Of a stretch of 64,000 nt of DNA, positions 1 through 8,177 are shown one piece after another (within the stretch, counting starts at the first letter, position 1; each line of letters starts with the position of its first letter). This DNA comes from DASRAP01 sp964503275 (GTDB lineage: Bacteria; Gemmatimonadota; Gemmatimonadetes; Gemmatimonadales; Gemmatimonadaceae): the NCBI GenBank assembly GCA_964503275.1, contig CAZCZO010000001.1, forward strand, positions 1 through 64,000, read 5' to 3'. The notes beneath the pieces were generated by a model, which did no database searches, had not been told where the DNA came from, and worked only from the letters and a program-made list of their open reading frames with translations. The position numbers and the translations under genes were made by a program.

Positions 1-92
1 CCGTCAGTGCAGTGCGGAGCAGGTCCCGCGGCGTCGTCGTTGGCGCCGGCGCGCTCATTCCTCGCCCCCGAAGGACCCACAGGTCCGGTCGC

Positions 93-98
93 TAGATT
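93..98 (+). promoter_or_regulatory. Possible -10 box (TAGATT) of rnd
   Basis: TAGATT lies 52 nt before the chosen rnd start. The same hexamer or a TAnnnT variant precedes several genes in this window. No good -35 is visible, so this is a weak call. Confidence 0.3.
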
Positions 99-150
99 GT
101 GCCACAGAACGATTCACAGGTCGCGAAGGCGGCGCAGCAGGGGACGGCGG

Positions 151-1284
151 ATGGGTGCATCACACGTAACATACCTCGACGATGACCACGAGGTCGCGTC
201 GTTCCTCGGTACGATCGCGTCCACGCGGGATCTCGCGGTCGACACCGAAGGGGCCTCGTTCCACCGCTTCGTGGATCGGGTGTATCTCCTGCAACTCTCG
301 ACCCCGACCGAGCATGCGGTGCTCGACCCGCTCGCGATCGCGCCGCCGGCCGGGCTCGGGGCGTTGATCCAAGACCCCGCCGTACAGGTGGTGTTCCACG
401 ACGCGGACTACGACCTGCGACTGCTCCGGCAGGACTATGGCTGGAAGGTCCGGGGGCTCTTCGATACGCGGGTCGCCGCGCAACTCCTCGGCATCAAGCA
501 GTTCGGGCTCGCCGCACTGCTGGGCGAGCACTTCGGCGTGAAGCTCGACAAGAAGCATCAGCGCGCCGACTGGTCGATGCGTCCACTCACGCCCGACATG
601 CTGGCCTACGCGGCGCAGGACACCATGCACCTGCTGGCGCTTCGCGACATCCTGCGCGAGCGACTGGAGCGGGCCGACCGCATGCCCTGGGCGGCCGAAG
701 AGTTCGCCCGCCTCGAGGCGGTGGAGTTCAGCGCGGACGACCCGGCGAATGCCTTCCTCAAACTCAAAGGCGCGCGCGATCTCACGCGCCGGGAGCTGGC
801 GCTGCTGCGCGAGCTGGTCCAATGGCGCGATGGGGTCGCGGCGACGCTGGACCGCGCGACCTTCCGCGTGATGGGCAACGAGACGCTGCTCGACATCGCG
901 CGCGAGGCCCCGCAGACGGCGAGCGCGTTGATGGCGATCAAGGGCGTGCCTCGCGGCCTGTCCGAAAGCCGCACCGCGGACGTCCTCGCGGCCGTCGCGC
1001 GCGGGTTGGCCGTCCCCGCCGAGGCGCTGCCGCAGTTCCCCAAGGCGCCCCGCTGGGACCGCGATCCCAAGTTCGAGGAGCGCGTGAATGCGCTCCGGAG
1101 CGTGCGCGATGCCGCGGCGGCGAAGCTCGATCTGGATCCGGGCGTCCTCTGCTCGCGTGAGCGGCTCGAGACGGTCGCGCGCAAGATCCCCACCTCGCTC
1201 GAGGAACTCGAAGCGATCCCCGACCTGCGTCGCTGGCAGATCGGACTGATGGGGGCGGAGATGTTGAAGGCGGTGGCCCGCTAG
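151..1284 (+). CDS. rnd: Ribonuclease D
   Basis: A 377-residue 3'-5' exoribonuclease of the DEDD family that trims tRNA and other small RNA 3' ends in the cytoplasm. The three exonuclease motifs are visible: DTEG near residue 31, FHDADYD near residue 83, and YAAQDTMHLL about 70 residues later with its Tyr-x(3)-Asp pattern. An HRDC-type helical region follows in the second third (LRELVQWRD), and the total length is typical of RNase D. The frame is open further upstream to position 7, but that extension is Arg-rich and unlike the family. The ATG at 151 directly follows a purine-rich GGGGACGG and starts right before the first beta strand, so I chose it. The gene stands alone, tail-to-tail with the DUF59 gene. 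Confidence 0.93.
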   Translation: MGASHVTYLDDDHEVASFLGTIASTRDLAVDTEGASFHRFVDRVYLLQLSTPTEHAVLDPLAIAPPAGLGALIQDPAVQVVFHDADYDLRLLRQDYGWKVRGLFDTRVAAQLLGIKQFGLAALLGEHFGVKLDKKHQRADWSMRPLTPDMLAYAAQDTMHLLALRDILRERLERADRMPWAAEEFARLEAVEFSADDPANAFLKLKGARDLTRRELALLRELVQWRDGVAATLDRATFRVMGNETLLDIAREAPQTASALMAIKGVPRGLSESRTADVLAAVARGLAVPAEALPQFPKAPRWDRDPKFEERVNALRSVRDAAAAKLDLDPGVLCSRERLETVARKIPTSLEELEAIPDLRRWQIGLMGAEMLKAVAR

Positions 1285-1324
1285 GGCCCACCGCGCAGCG
1301 ACGGGCGACGCCCAGTGCGGCGCC

Positions 1325-1657
1325 CTAGAAGCCCAGGTACGCCCGCACCCGGGGATCGATGCGCTCGGGCGTCCAAGGCGGCGACCAGACGAGGTTCACG
1401 ACCGCGTCGGTCACGTCGGGCACGCTGCGCATCGCCTCCTCGGCGTCCTTCATGATCTCGGGGCCCGACGGACAGCCGGGCGACGTCAACGACATGTCGA
1501 TGATCGCCGTGCTGCCTTCGGCACGCACCGCATAGACCAAGCCCAGATCCACGATGTTCAGATTGAGCTCGGGGTCCTTGACGCGTCGCAGGGCGAGCGT
1601 CAGCTGCTCGGTGCTGATGGCCGAGGTCGGGGCGGGGGTGTCGTTGGCGGTGTCCAT
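1325..1657 (-). CDS. MIP18/DUF59 family iron-sulfur assembly protein (SufT/PaaD-like)
   Basis: A 110-residue single-domain protein of the DUF59 (MIP18) family. Members help mature Fe-S clusters (SufT, PaaD, eukaryotic CIA2/MIP18). The family signature is clear: KDPELNLNIVDLGLVY near residue 27 and the LTSPGCPSGPEI loop with its conserved Cys near residue 62. The C-terminal WSPPWTPERI is also typical. The start has GGGAGAG 5 nt upstream and a TATATT box 12 nt before the ATG. No other suf gene is nearby, so the specific client is unknown. Confidence 0.88.
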   Translation of the reverse strand: MDTANDTPAPTSAISTEQLTLALRRVKDPELNLNIVDLGLVYAVRAEGSTAIIDMSLTSPGCPSGPEIMKDAEEAMRSVPDVTDAVVNLVWSPPWTPERIDPRVRAYLGF

Positions 1658-1669
1658 GTCTCTCCCTGC

Positions 1670-1675
1670 AATATA
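1670..1675 (-). promoter_or_regulatory. -10 box TATATT of the DUF59 gene
   Basis: On the minus strand TATATT ends 12 nt before the ATG, so the leader would be only about 5-6 nt plus the SD-like GGGAGAG. No clear -35 is seen. Confidence 0.4.
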
Positions 1676-1745
1676 ACCCGAGACGGCCCTCGCCCGGTCG
1701 CCGGCGCTCCCGTCCCCTCGACGCGCCGTGCTCGCCCAGCGCCGA

Positions 1746-3002
1746 TCAGTCGCGTCGCGCGCGCGGGACCGGGCGGTTCCAGCTCTTCGCGGTGTCGGCG
1801 CGGAAGGCCGTCGGCATGGCCAGGACGGGGAAGGCCGGGTCGTCGGTCAGGGCCAGTGCCGCCGCGTCGGCGAGATCGTTGCGCACGTTGCTGATCACGT
1901 CGGCCGGCCGCCGCGCGCGCGGCGCGTACACGCGGTTCGAGAGCAGGATCACGAACAGCTGCCGCTCGGGATCGATCCACATCGACGTGCCTGTGAAGCC
2001 CGTGTGCCCGTAGGCGCTGGGGCTCAGGTAGTCCCCGGCACCACGCACGCCCTCGGCCATCTCCCAGCCCAAGGCGCGCGGGCCGGCCTGCCGCTGGGTG
2101 AAGAGCGCCACGGTGCTGTCGGCGACCAGCCGCACGCCGTTGTAGGTGCCGCGATTCAGCATCATCTGCGCGAAGATCGCGAGGTCGGCGGCCGTGCTGA
2201 AGAGCCCGGCGTGGCCCACCACACCGCCGAGCGCATGGGCGTTCTCGTCGTGCACCTCGCCGCGGATCTCGTAGCCACGGCGCGACACATCGGCCGTGGG
2301 GGCGATGCGCGACTTCCACGCGGCGGGGGGCGTGAAGCGCGTGTCGGTCATGGCGAGCGGCTCGAAGACGCGCTGGCGCAGGAACACATCCAGACGTTGG
2401 CCGCTGATCGTCTCGATGACCCAGCCCAGCACGTCGGCACCGAGGTCGGAGTACACGAAGCACTTGCCCGGCGCGCAGGCCAGCGGCGTGTCGAGCACCA
2501 TCTGCTTCGCCGCCCGTGGGGTGGCCGCCGTGCGCCAGAGGATGCGGCCCGCCGGCAGCCCCGAGTGGTGGGTGAGCAGGTGCCGCACCGTGACCTTGGC
2601 CTTGTTCGCGCCGGCGAACTGCGGCAGGTAGCGCTGGACGGGGGCGTCGAGGTCCAGTTGGCCGGCGTCGAACAAGAGCATCGCTGCCGTCGTGATCCCG
2701 ACCACTTTGGTCAGCGACGCGATGTCGTACACGGTGGTCTCGGGGTCCACCTCGGGCGACCGCGCGGTCCAGCCGAGGCGGCCGTAGCCGCGCTGGTACA
2801 CGCTGTACCCCGCGCGGCCCACGACCACCGCCGCGCCCGGGAATCCCCCGCCGCTGATCCCCTTGCTGACCACCCGGTCGATCGCGGCCAACCGTTCCGC
2901 CGACATGCCCACGGCCGCTGGGGCGGCCACCGGAAGGCGGTCGCCAGGTCCAACGGCGATGGCAGCAGCGAGGAGGAACGCGAGCACGGCGACCCCGACC
3001 AT
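1746..3002 (-). CDS. Secreted serine hydrolase, class C beta-lactamase / esterase family
   Basis: A 418-residue protein of the penicillin-binding/beta-lactamase fold. An N-terminal hydrophobic segment (MVGVAVLAFLLAAAIAV) suggests export or membrane anchoring. The nucleophile motif SxxK is SLTK (near residue 97). The second motif is YSD in YSDLGAD (near residue 184), replacing YxN. HTGFTGTS near residue 314 fits the K/H-T-G third motif. Such proteins act as D-aminopeptidases, esterases or peptidoglycan amidohydrolases more often than as true beta-lactamases, and the substrate cannot be told. The gene is divergent from the ECF sigma gene, with 111 nt between starts. Confidence 0.87.
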   Translation of the reverse strand: MVGVAVLAFLLAAAIAVGPGDRLPVAAPAAVGMSAERLAAIDRVVSKGISGGGFPGAAVVVGRAGYSVYQRGYGRLGWTARSPEVDPETTVYDIASLTKVVGITTAAMLLFDAGQLDLDAPVQRYLPQFAGANKAKVTVRHLLTHHSGLPAGRILWRTAATPRAAKQMVLDTPLACAPGKCFVYSDLGADVLGWVIETISGQRLDVFLRQRVFEPLAMTDTRFTPPAAWKSRIAPTADVSRRGYEIRGEVHDENAHALGGVVGHAGLFSTAADLAIFAQMMLNRGTYNGVRLVADSTVALFTQRQAGPRALGWEMAEGVRGAGDYLSPSAYGHTGFTGTSMWIDPERQLFVILLSNRVYAPRARRPADVISNVRNDLADAAALALTDDPAFPVLAMPTAFRADTAKSWNRPVPRARRD

Positions 3003-3022
3003 GACGAGGGAAACGCAGCGGG

Positions 3023-3106
3023 CCTACGACCCGTAGGTAAGGCCGTACCCCTGCGGGGTCAAGACGAGCCCGCCCCGGGGCAGGCAACCCTCCGTACCGG
3101 AGGAGG
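3023..3106 (+). promoter_or_regulatory. Hairpin-rich leader of the ECF sigma gene, last hairpin covers the SD
   Basis: Four short inverted repeats follow one another: CCTACG-ACC-CGTAGG (3023-3037), ACCCC-TGC-GGGGT (3047-3059), GCCCCGGGGC (3072-3081), and CCTCCG-TAC-CGGAGG (3089-3103). The right arm of the last contains half of the Shine-Dalgarno AGGAGG (3101-3106) that precedes the ATG at 3114. This could lower translation initiation or act as a protein or RNA switch. That role is inference; the pairing is read directly. Confidence 0.5.
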
Positions 3107-3113
3107 TGACAGA

Positions 3114-3704
3114 ATGGGCGAACCCGAGATGTCCGACGACCTCACCCTCATCCGGCGCGCCACCGGCGGCGACGAGCGGGCCATGCGCCAGCTGTGGCAG
3201 ACGTATGCCCCGCGCATCGATGCTATCGTTCGGCGACTGGCCGGCGATCCCGACATCGCCGCCGACATCGCGCAGGAGGTGTGGATCCAGATCTTCCGGG
3301 CCCTGCCGACCTACCGCGGTGACGCCCGCTTCTCCACTTGGGCGCATCGCATCGCGGTGAATCGCACGCTGAACGCGCTGCGGTCCACCCGGCGGCTCCA
3401 GGCGGCGGAGGTCGAGATCCAGGAGGACTCGGCGAGCGTTGAGCACGATGGGGAACGTGCGGTGCTGGCGGCGACGATCGATGCCGCCGTGCAACAGTTG
3501 GCCCCTGGAGCGCGGACGGTGTTCGTGCTCCACGACATCGAGGGCTACACGCATGAGGAGATCGCCGCGGAGCTCGGCATCACCTCGGGTGGCTCGAAGA
3601 GTCAGTTGTTCAAGGCCAGGGCGCGGCTCCGGCGCCTGCTGGCCCACTTGGTCGATGCCCCGATGACGGGAACGGATCCTGCCTATGTCACACGTCTCTC
3701 CTGA
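3114..3704 (+). CDS. ECF-type RNA polymerase sigma factor (sigma-70 family)
   Basis: A 196-residue extracytoplasmic-function sigma factor. Region 2 is visible as RATGGDERAMRQLWQTYAPR followed by DIAADIAQEVWIQIFRAL and the RFSTWAHRIAVNRTLN core and -10 recognition helix. Region 4 follows an Ala-rich linker and holds a helix-turn-helix (VFVLHDIEGYTHEEIAAELG, then SGGSKSQLFKAR). The start at 3114 has AGGAGG 7 nt upstream; the open frame before it is antisense to the hydrolase and not real. The gene overlaps the zinc-finger protein behind it by 20 nt, the usual sigma/anti-sigma pairing, which suggests translational coupling. Confidence 0.92.
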   Translation: MGEPEMSDDLTLIRRATGGDERAMRQLWQTYAPRIDAIVRRLAGDPDIAADIAQEVWIQIFRALPTYRGDARFSTWAHRIAVNRTLNALRSTRRLQAAEVEIQEDSASVEHDGERAVLAATIDAAVQQLAPGARTVFVLHDIEGYTHEEIAAELGITSGGSKSQLFKARARLRRLLAHLVDAPMTGTDPAYVTRLS

Positions 3705-4425
3705 ACGACTCGCGGCGCTCGCGGACGAACCCGCGACGCTGCTGGAACGCACGCATCTCGCGTCCTGTGCGCTCTGTGCGGCCGAGCTCGTCGCGGCGCA
3801 GCGCCTCGTGCGGCTCGCGCTGGCCGATGTGCCGACGATCGAAGCACCGATCACGTCGTGGGAGCGGCTGGGACCGGCGCTGCGCGCTGAAGGGTTGATG
3901 CAACCGGGCGTGCCCGAGCTGGTCGCCGCGCCACCGGTGCCGACCGAGGTGCGTCCGCTCCGGCCGGCCGGCGCCACGCGGTGGCGTGCGATGACGCGTG
4001 CGGCCGCTGCCGTGGCGTTGGTCGTGGGCGGCGCGGCGGTCGGTCGTGCGACGGCCGGGCCGTCGGCATCGGCGCCGCCAGCCCTGCAGAGTGCGTCCGA
4101 GGCGGCGGCACCCAGCTTCCAGAACACCGCCGACGCGATGCAGGTGCTGCAGCGGGCATCCGATGACTACACCCGCGCGGTCTCCTACCTCGCGGCGCAC
4201 GACTCCAACGTCGTCCTCCGCGGGCGCGATGCCGTGCAACTGTATCAAGCCCGGTTGGACGCGCTGGATCGCGCCGTCGCCGCCACGCAGGCGGCGCTGT
4301 ACCTCGCACCGCAGGATCCGGTGCTGAATCAGTACTATCTGACCACCCTCGGCGCGCGCGACCTCACGCTGCAACAGATGGGTGCGGTCGTGCCGGCCTC
4401 GACCACGCAGCGAGCGCGATTCTGA
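3685..4425 (+). CDS. Putative zinc-finger anti-sigma factor, single-pass membrane protein
   Basis: A 246-residue protein. Its N-terminus has the HxxxCxxC zinc-finger pattern of ZAS anti-sigma factors (HLASCALC, residues 25-32). A short transmembrane segment, about residues 101-120 (AAAAVALVVGGAAVGRATAG), divides a cytoplasmic sigma-binding part from a roughly 125-residue extracytoplasmic helical part. It overlaps the sigma gene by 20 nt and its stop codon shares one base with the next start (TGATG). The order sigma, anti-sigma, PDZ protein suggests envelope-stress sensing. What signal it reads is unknown. Confidence 0.82.
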   Translation: MSHVSPERLAALADEPATLLERTHLASCALCAAELVAAQRLVRLALADVPTIEAPITSWERLGPALRAEGLMQPGVPELVAAPPVPTEVRPLRPAGATRWRAMTRAAAAVALVVGGAAVGRATAGPSASAPPALQSASEAAAPSFQNTADAMQVLQRASDDYTRAVSYLAAHDSNVVLRGRDAVQLYQARLDALDRAVAATQAALYLAPQDPVLNQYYLTTLGARDLTLQQMGAVVPASTTQRARF

Positions 4426-5543
4426 TGCGTGCCCTGTCCGCCTCCGTCATGCTGCTGACGATCGCCGCGCCTGCGCTGGCCGCGCAGCAGCGCAACACCG
4501 TCGTGCGCACCGAGAACGACTCGGTCCGCGTCACGGTGCGGGTGTCGCCGCAGTCGCCTGAGCAGCTCCGGGCACTCATCGCCGAATTGACGGCGCTGAC
4601 CGCCACGCAGCGCGATCTCGAAGGCCAGTTGCGCGAACTCATGCGCAGCGCCGACCGCGCAGACGGTCGCCGGCTTCTCGAGGTGCAGGAGCGGCTCGCC
4701 CGGACCTGGTCCGAGTTCTATCCCCGGCAGTCGGCGCTCACGGTCGCCTGTCAGTCCGCGCGCTCCGTGCCGCAGGGCAGTGGCTACATCGGGGTGACCT
4801 TCGACGACGAGATGATGCTCGCGGAGCCGCAACGTGGCGGTGGTGCGGTCACGATCCGGTTCTCGACGTCGCCTCGGATCTCGGCGGTAGAGCCCGGCTC
4901 GCCCGCGGAGCGCGCGGGCTTGCGCGCGGGTGACGAGTGGCTGGCCCTCGGCAGCGATGCGCTCGCCGGCTTGAGCACGGACGAGATCTCGGCGCGTCTG
5001 CGGCCCGGCTCCAAACAGCAGCTGCGCGTGCGACGGGACGGCCGTGAGCGTACCATCGAGGTGACGGTCGCCCCCCGCCCCGGTGTGCCCGCTGATGTGT
5101 GCGAGCGGGCGGAGTCGATCACGCTGCGGTCGACGCCGGCCGAGTGGCGGGTCAGCACGAGCGAGGTGCCCCGCACGGCCCCCGTGGCCGTGCCGGGCCG
5201 AGTCGCGTTGCCGTCGCCGCCTAGCCCCCCCGCGGTGGCGCCGAGCCGTCCACTGGCGTTCATCGCCATGTCGCCGACGGTGTACGGAGCCCGGTTCCGG
5301 GCGCTCGATGCCGACGCGCGCGAGTTCGTCTCGTTCCGCGGCGAGGGCGTGCTCGTGGATCAGGTCGCAGCTGGGTCGCCGGCCGACGCGGCAGGACTGC
5401 GCGCGTTCGACGTCGTGAGCGCGGCGAACGGCGCCGCGGTCACGGCCGTGCACGAGTTGCTGCGGATCACGGCCGAGGCCCGCCGTGTCGAGTTGACGGT
5501 GCAGCGGAAGGGCGCGACCCGGACCGTCGTGCTCTCGCGCTGA
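4425..5543 (+). CDS. Periplasmic PDZ-domain protein with two PDZ domains
   Basis: A 372-residue exported protein with a signal peptide ending near ALA-AQQ. A helical, Gln/Arg-rich region (about residues 40-105) is followed by a first PDZ domain (about 115-225; YIGVTFDDE, SPAERAGLRAGDEWLALG). A Pro-rich linker leads to a second PDZ domain (about 280-372; SPADAAGLRAFDVVSAANG). There is no trypsin-like domain, so it is not itself a DegP/DegS protease. The stop of the anti-sigma gene overlaps its start by one base. It may present unfolded C-termini to the sigma/anti-sigma system or act as a chaperone; that is inference. Confidence 0.8.
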   Translation: MRALSASVMLLTIAAPALAAQQRNTVVRTENDSVRVTVRVSPQSPEQLRALIAELTALTATQRDLEGQLRELMRSADRADGRRLLEVQERLARTWSEFYPRQSALTVACQSARSVPQGSGYIGVTFDDEMMLAEPQRGGGAVTIRFSTSPRISAVEPGSPAERAGLRAGDEWLALGSDALAGLSTDEISARLRPGSKQQLRVRRDGRERTIEVTVAPRPGVPADVCERAESITLRSTPAEWRVSTSEVPRTAPVAVPGRVALPSPPSPPAVAPSRPLAFIAMSPTVYGARFRALDADAREFVSFRGEGVLVDQVAAGSPADAAGLRAFDVVSAANGAAVTAVHELLRITAEARRVELTVQRKGATRTVVLSR

Positions 5544-5545
5544 GC

Positions 5546-6328
5546 TCAGGGCTCGTCGGGCGTGCGCGCCCGCACCGAGCCCGGCGGGATGGTGTAGATC
5601 AGGCGCATCGTCGCGACATCGGCCGGGGTGAGTTGCAGGGCACTCACCCGCGGCGCCATCACCGCGCTGGTGTCGCGCGTGTGATCGAGGCCGAGCAGGT
5701 GCCCGATCTCGTGGAGGGCGATCGCGTAGAGCTGGGGCGCGGTCACCACACGGTCCATCGGCGTGCGCAGCGCAAGGACGATGTCGCCGCCGACGATCCA
5801 CCAGTGGGGGTCGCGCACCCAGCGTGTGCGGCCGCTGATGGGCTCCTCGAAGCGCTCACGGAAGGTGACCGTGACATCGGCGGACGCCGAATCGCTGATG
5901 AACGTGAACGCGAGCGGTGCCCCCGCACGGCCCCAATCGGCGAAGGCGCGGCGGATGTCCGAGGGGAAGGCCGAGGAGAACCCCGGCGTTTGGGAGCGCT
6001 CGTCGATCCACACGCGGACCGGGTTCGCCGTGCGCGAGGGCCAACGGGCGACGTTCGAGTCGCGCAGCGCGAGGATGTCGCCGATGTACGTGCCGGCGGC
6101 ATCGCGCGTGAGGACAGCGCGGATCGCGGCGAGGTCGCGGAGCGGCGCGGCTTGCGTCGACGCGTCGCCGACGACCGCCCCCTCGCCGTGGGTCGCGTCG
6201 GACGCCTCCGTGGCCGCGGCGGCAGCCGGATCGGCACGGCTCGCCGAGGGAGTGCGCCACCACAGGACGCCGACGGTGCCGAGGCAGAGCAACGCGACCA
6301 AGGCGACGAGCGCATCGCTGCGACGCAT
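5546..6328 (-). CDS. Matrixin-like zinc metalloprotease, membrane-anchored
   Basis: A 260-residue protein with an N-terminal hydrophobic anchor (about residues 5-24, ALVALVALLCLGTVGVLWW). A matrixin-type catalytic domain (M10-like) lies in the C-terminal half. The zinc motif HExGHxxGxxH is complete as HEIGHLLGLDH starting near His206, followed by a Met-turn (AVMAP). The start ATG at 6328 shares one base with the stop of the upstream hydrolase (TGATG), which fixes the start and indicates an operon. It ends 2 nt from the convergent PDZ gene. The substrate is unknown. Confidence 0.86.
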   Translation of the reverse strand: MRRSDALVALVALLCLGTVGVLWWRTPSASRADPAAAAATEASDATHGEGAVVGDASTQAAPLRDLAAIRAVLTRDAAGTYIGDILALRDSNVARWPSRTANPVRVWIDERSQTPGFSSAFPSDIRRAFADWGRAGAPLAFTFISDSASADVTVTFRERFEEPISGRTRWVRDPHWWIVGGDIVLALRTPMDRVVTAPQLYAIALHEIGHLLGLDHTRDTSAVMAPRVSALQLTPADVATMRLIYTIPPGSVRARTPDEP

Positions 6329-7239
6329 CAGCCGACGGACCCCAGAAAGTCCTCGATCGCTGCGAACGTGTGCTCCGGCGCTTCGAAGAAGGGAAGATGT
6401 CCGGCCTGCGGGACATTCACGCGTCGGGCTCGGGGGAGCAGCGCCGCCGTGGCATCGGCCGTGCCCGGCGGGATCAGGTCGTCGCTGCCGTGCAGCAGCA
6501 GGGTGGGGACGTCGAGACCCTGCAGGGTCTCGCGCCAGTCGTACCCCTCGCCGCGCAGGCGCGCCGCGATGGTCGCGCCCGTGACACTGAGCGCGTGCGG
6601 TGGGGCCAAGCGCCGGCCCATGTCGAGGTCGCTGAACCACGCGGGGTAGAAGGCCCGGTGATAGGCGAGGTGAACGGCCGGGTCGGGCACGAGCAACTGC
6701 GCAGGATCGAAGGCCGCGAGCCGACCCCGCTCGGGCTCCGGGAGCTTGGCGAGGGCGAGCGCGTGCAGCGGCGGCAGCCAACCGCTCGTCGCCCCCACGG
6801 CGTTGATCAGCGTCAGCGCGCGGGTCGCGGCAGCGTCAGACGCGACCGCGAGCATGGCGATGCCGCCGCCCCACGAGTGGCCGAGCACGTCCCAGCGTTC
6901 GATGCCGAGCGCGAGCCGCAGCGCCGGGACGTCGGCCGCGTCGTGTGCGATGCGTGCCGCCCGGACGCCCGGCGGTGCGGGGGTCTGGCCGCGGCCGCGC
7001 TGGTCGTAGAGGATCAGTCGGCGACGCTGCGCCAAGGGAGCCAGCGCAGGCCACAGTAGCTGGTGGCCGAAGAGCAGCCCGCCGTTGATGCACAGCAGTG
7101 GCGGCGCGTCATCGCGCGGTGGACTCAGGCGCACGGCGAACTCCAATCCGCGCGCGCGCACCGTCAGCGCCTCGAGTGGGACCGGTGCGCCTTGGGCACG
7201 ACGGAATGCGAGGAAGCGCTGCATGGCGGAGTCCGTCAC
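6328..7239 (-). CDS. Alpha/beta hydrolase
   Basis: A 303-residue alpha/beta-fold hydrolase. The nucleophile elbow is GHSWGG (residues 115-120), with an oxyanion-loop sequence NGGLLFG and the strand RLILYDQRGRGQT ahead of it. The acid (HGSDDLIPP) and His (QAGHLPFFEAP) positions are visible near the C-terminus. It resembles proline iminopeptidase and haloperoxidase-type hydrolases; the exact substrate cannot be set. The GTG at 7239 overlaps the queG stop as GTGA and has GGGGGAG a few nt upstream, so I chose it over the ATG at 7224. Confidence 0.85.
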   Translation of the reverse strand: MTDSAMQRFLAFRRAQGAPVPLEALTVRARGLEFAVRLSPPRDDAPPLLCINGGLLFGHQLLWPALAPLAQRRRLILYDQRGRGQTPAPPGVRAARIAHDAADVPALRLALGIERWDVLGHSWGGGIAMLAVASDAAATRALTLINAVGATSGWLPPLHALALAKLPEPERGRLAAFDPAQLLVPDPAVHLAYHRAFYPAWFSDLDMGRRLAPPHALSVTGATIAARLRGEGYDWRETLQGLDVPTLLLHGSDDLIPPGTADATAALLPRARRVNVPQAGHLPFFEAPEHTFAAIEDFLGSVG

Positions 7240-8177
7240 GCGGACTCCCCCAGCACGATGCGGGCGTTGCGCTGCCACCCGGCGAGCTTCGCACGCTTCA
7301 TCGCGGTCCCGCGGAACGCGTCCGCGTACTCCGCCGGTGTCAGGGCGAGGACGTCGGCTGCCAAAGTCCTCGCATCTTTGTCCGCGACGAACGGGCGCGG
7401 CGCGAACGCCGTCTCCTGCGCCGCGCGGGCGAACTTCTGGTTCCACGGACACACGTCCTGGCAGATATCGCAGCCATAGAGCTGTTCCCGCAAGGCGGCG
7501 TGGAACGGCTCGGGGATGTCGCTGCGATGTTCGATGGTCAGGTAGCTGAGGCAGCGGCGCGCGTCCAACACGCGAGGTGCCACGAAGGCGTCCGTGGGAC
7601 AGGCGTCGAGACAGCGGGTGCACCGACCGCAGTGGGTCTCGCTGAACGGAGCGTCGGGTGGCAGGTCCAGCCCGACGAACAAGGCGCCGATGAAGAAGAA
7701 GGAGCCGAGGCGCGGGTGGATGAGCATGGTGTTCTTGCCGAACCATCCCAGCCCGGCCCGGCGTGCGAGGTCGCGTTCGAGGATCGGGCCTGTGTCGACG
7801 TAGGGTCGCGCGGCGACTGGTGCGCCGAGCTCGGTGCTGAGCCAGTCGTGCAAGGCGCGCAGCTTGTTGCGGAGCAGCTCGTGGTAATCGTCGCCGCGGG
7901 CGTAGCGCGCCACGGGGCCGCTGGGCGCTCGCCCGCCGTAGTCCAGTGCCACGACGATCGCGCTCCGCATGCCCGGCTCGGGGCGTGTCGTGTCGTCGCG
8001 CAGCACCGCACCGGTCGCGAGGTATGTCATCTCGCCATGGTGACCGGCGTCGAGCCACGCGTGTAGGTGTGGGGCGGTGTCGGCGGGCCCCAGTGCCGCG
8101 AACCCAACGAGATCGAATCCGAGTCCGAAGGCCTGCGCCCGGATGCGCGCTGCGGCGGCCTCGGAGACCTGCGGCAT
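7236..8177 (-). CDS. queG: Epoxyqueuosine reductase
   Basis: A 313-residue cobalamin-dependent, iron-sulfur enzyme that reduces epoxyqueuosine to queuosine in tRNA, the last step of Q biosynthesis. The N-terminal domain has the family opening (AQAFGLGFDLVGFA), and YLATGAVLRDDTTRPEPGMR fits the QueG substrate region. Two ferredoxin-like cysteine clusters lie in the C-terminal half: CGRCTRCLDACP and CDICQDVCPW. The start ATG overlaps the stop of the upstream small gene by one base, and the end overlaps the hydrolase start by 4 nt, so the run is transcribed together. Confidence 0.94.
   Translation of the reverse strand: MPQVSEAAAARIRAQAFGLGFDLVGFAALGPADTAPHLHAWLDAGHHGEMTYLATGAVLRDDTTRPEPGMRSAIVVALDYGGRAPSGPVARYARGDDYHELLRNKLRALHDWLSTELGAPVAARPYVDTGPILERDLARRAGLGWFGKNTMLIHPRLGSFFFIGALFVGLDLPPDAPFSETHCGRCTRCLDACPTDAFVAPRVLDARRCLSYLTIEHRSDIPEPFHAALREQLYGCDICQDVCPWNQKFARAAQETAFAPRPFVADKDARTLAADVLALTPAEYADAFRGTAMKRAKLAGWQRNARIVLGESA

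Noticed and set aside
1285..1324. Possible terminator between rnd and the DUF59 gene
   Set aside because: Only short, interrupted pairings (GGGCG-AC-GCCC) are seen; not strong enough to call.
1728..3113. Long plus-strand open frame leading into the ECF sigma gene
   Set aside because: It is antisense to the serine hydrolase, is Arg/His-rich with no domain, and the AGGAGG at 3101 fixes the sigma start at 3114.
3688..4374. Minus-strand frame opposite the anti-sigma gene
   Set aside because: No SD, no recognisable domain, and the plus-strand gene has clear zinc-finger and membrane features.
5546..6781. Longer start for the matrixin-like gene
   Set aside because: The extension up to 6781 is antisense-like Arg/Ala-rich sequence inside the hydrolase gene; the TGATG overlap at 6328 gives the natural start.
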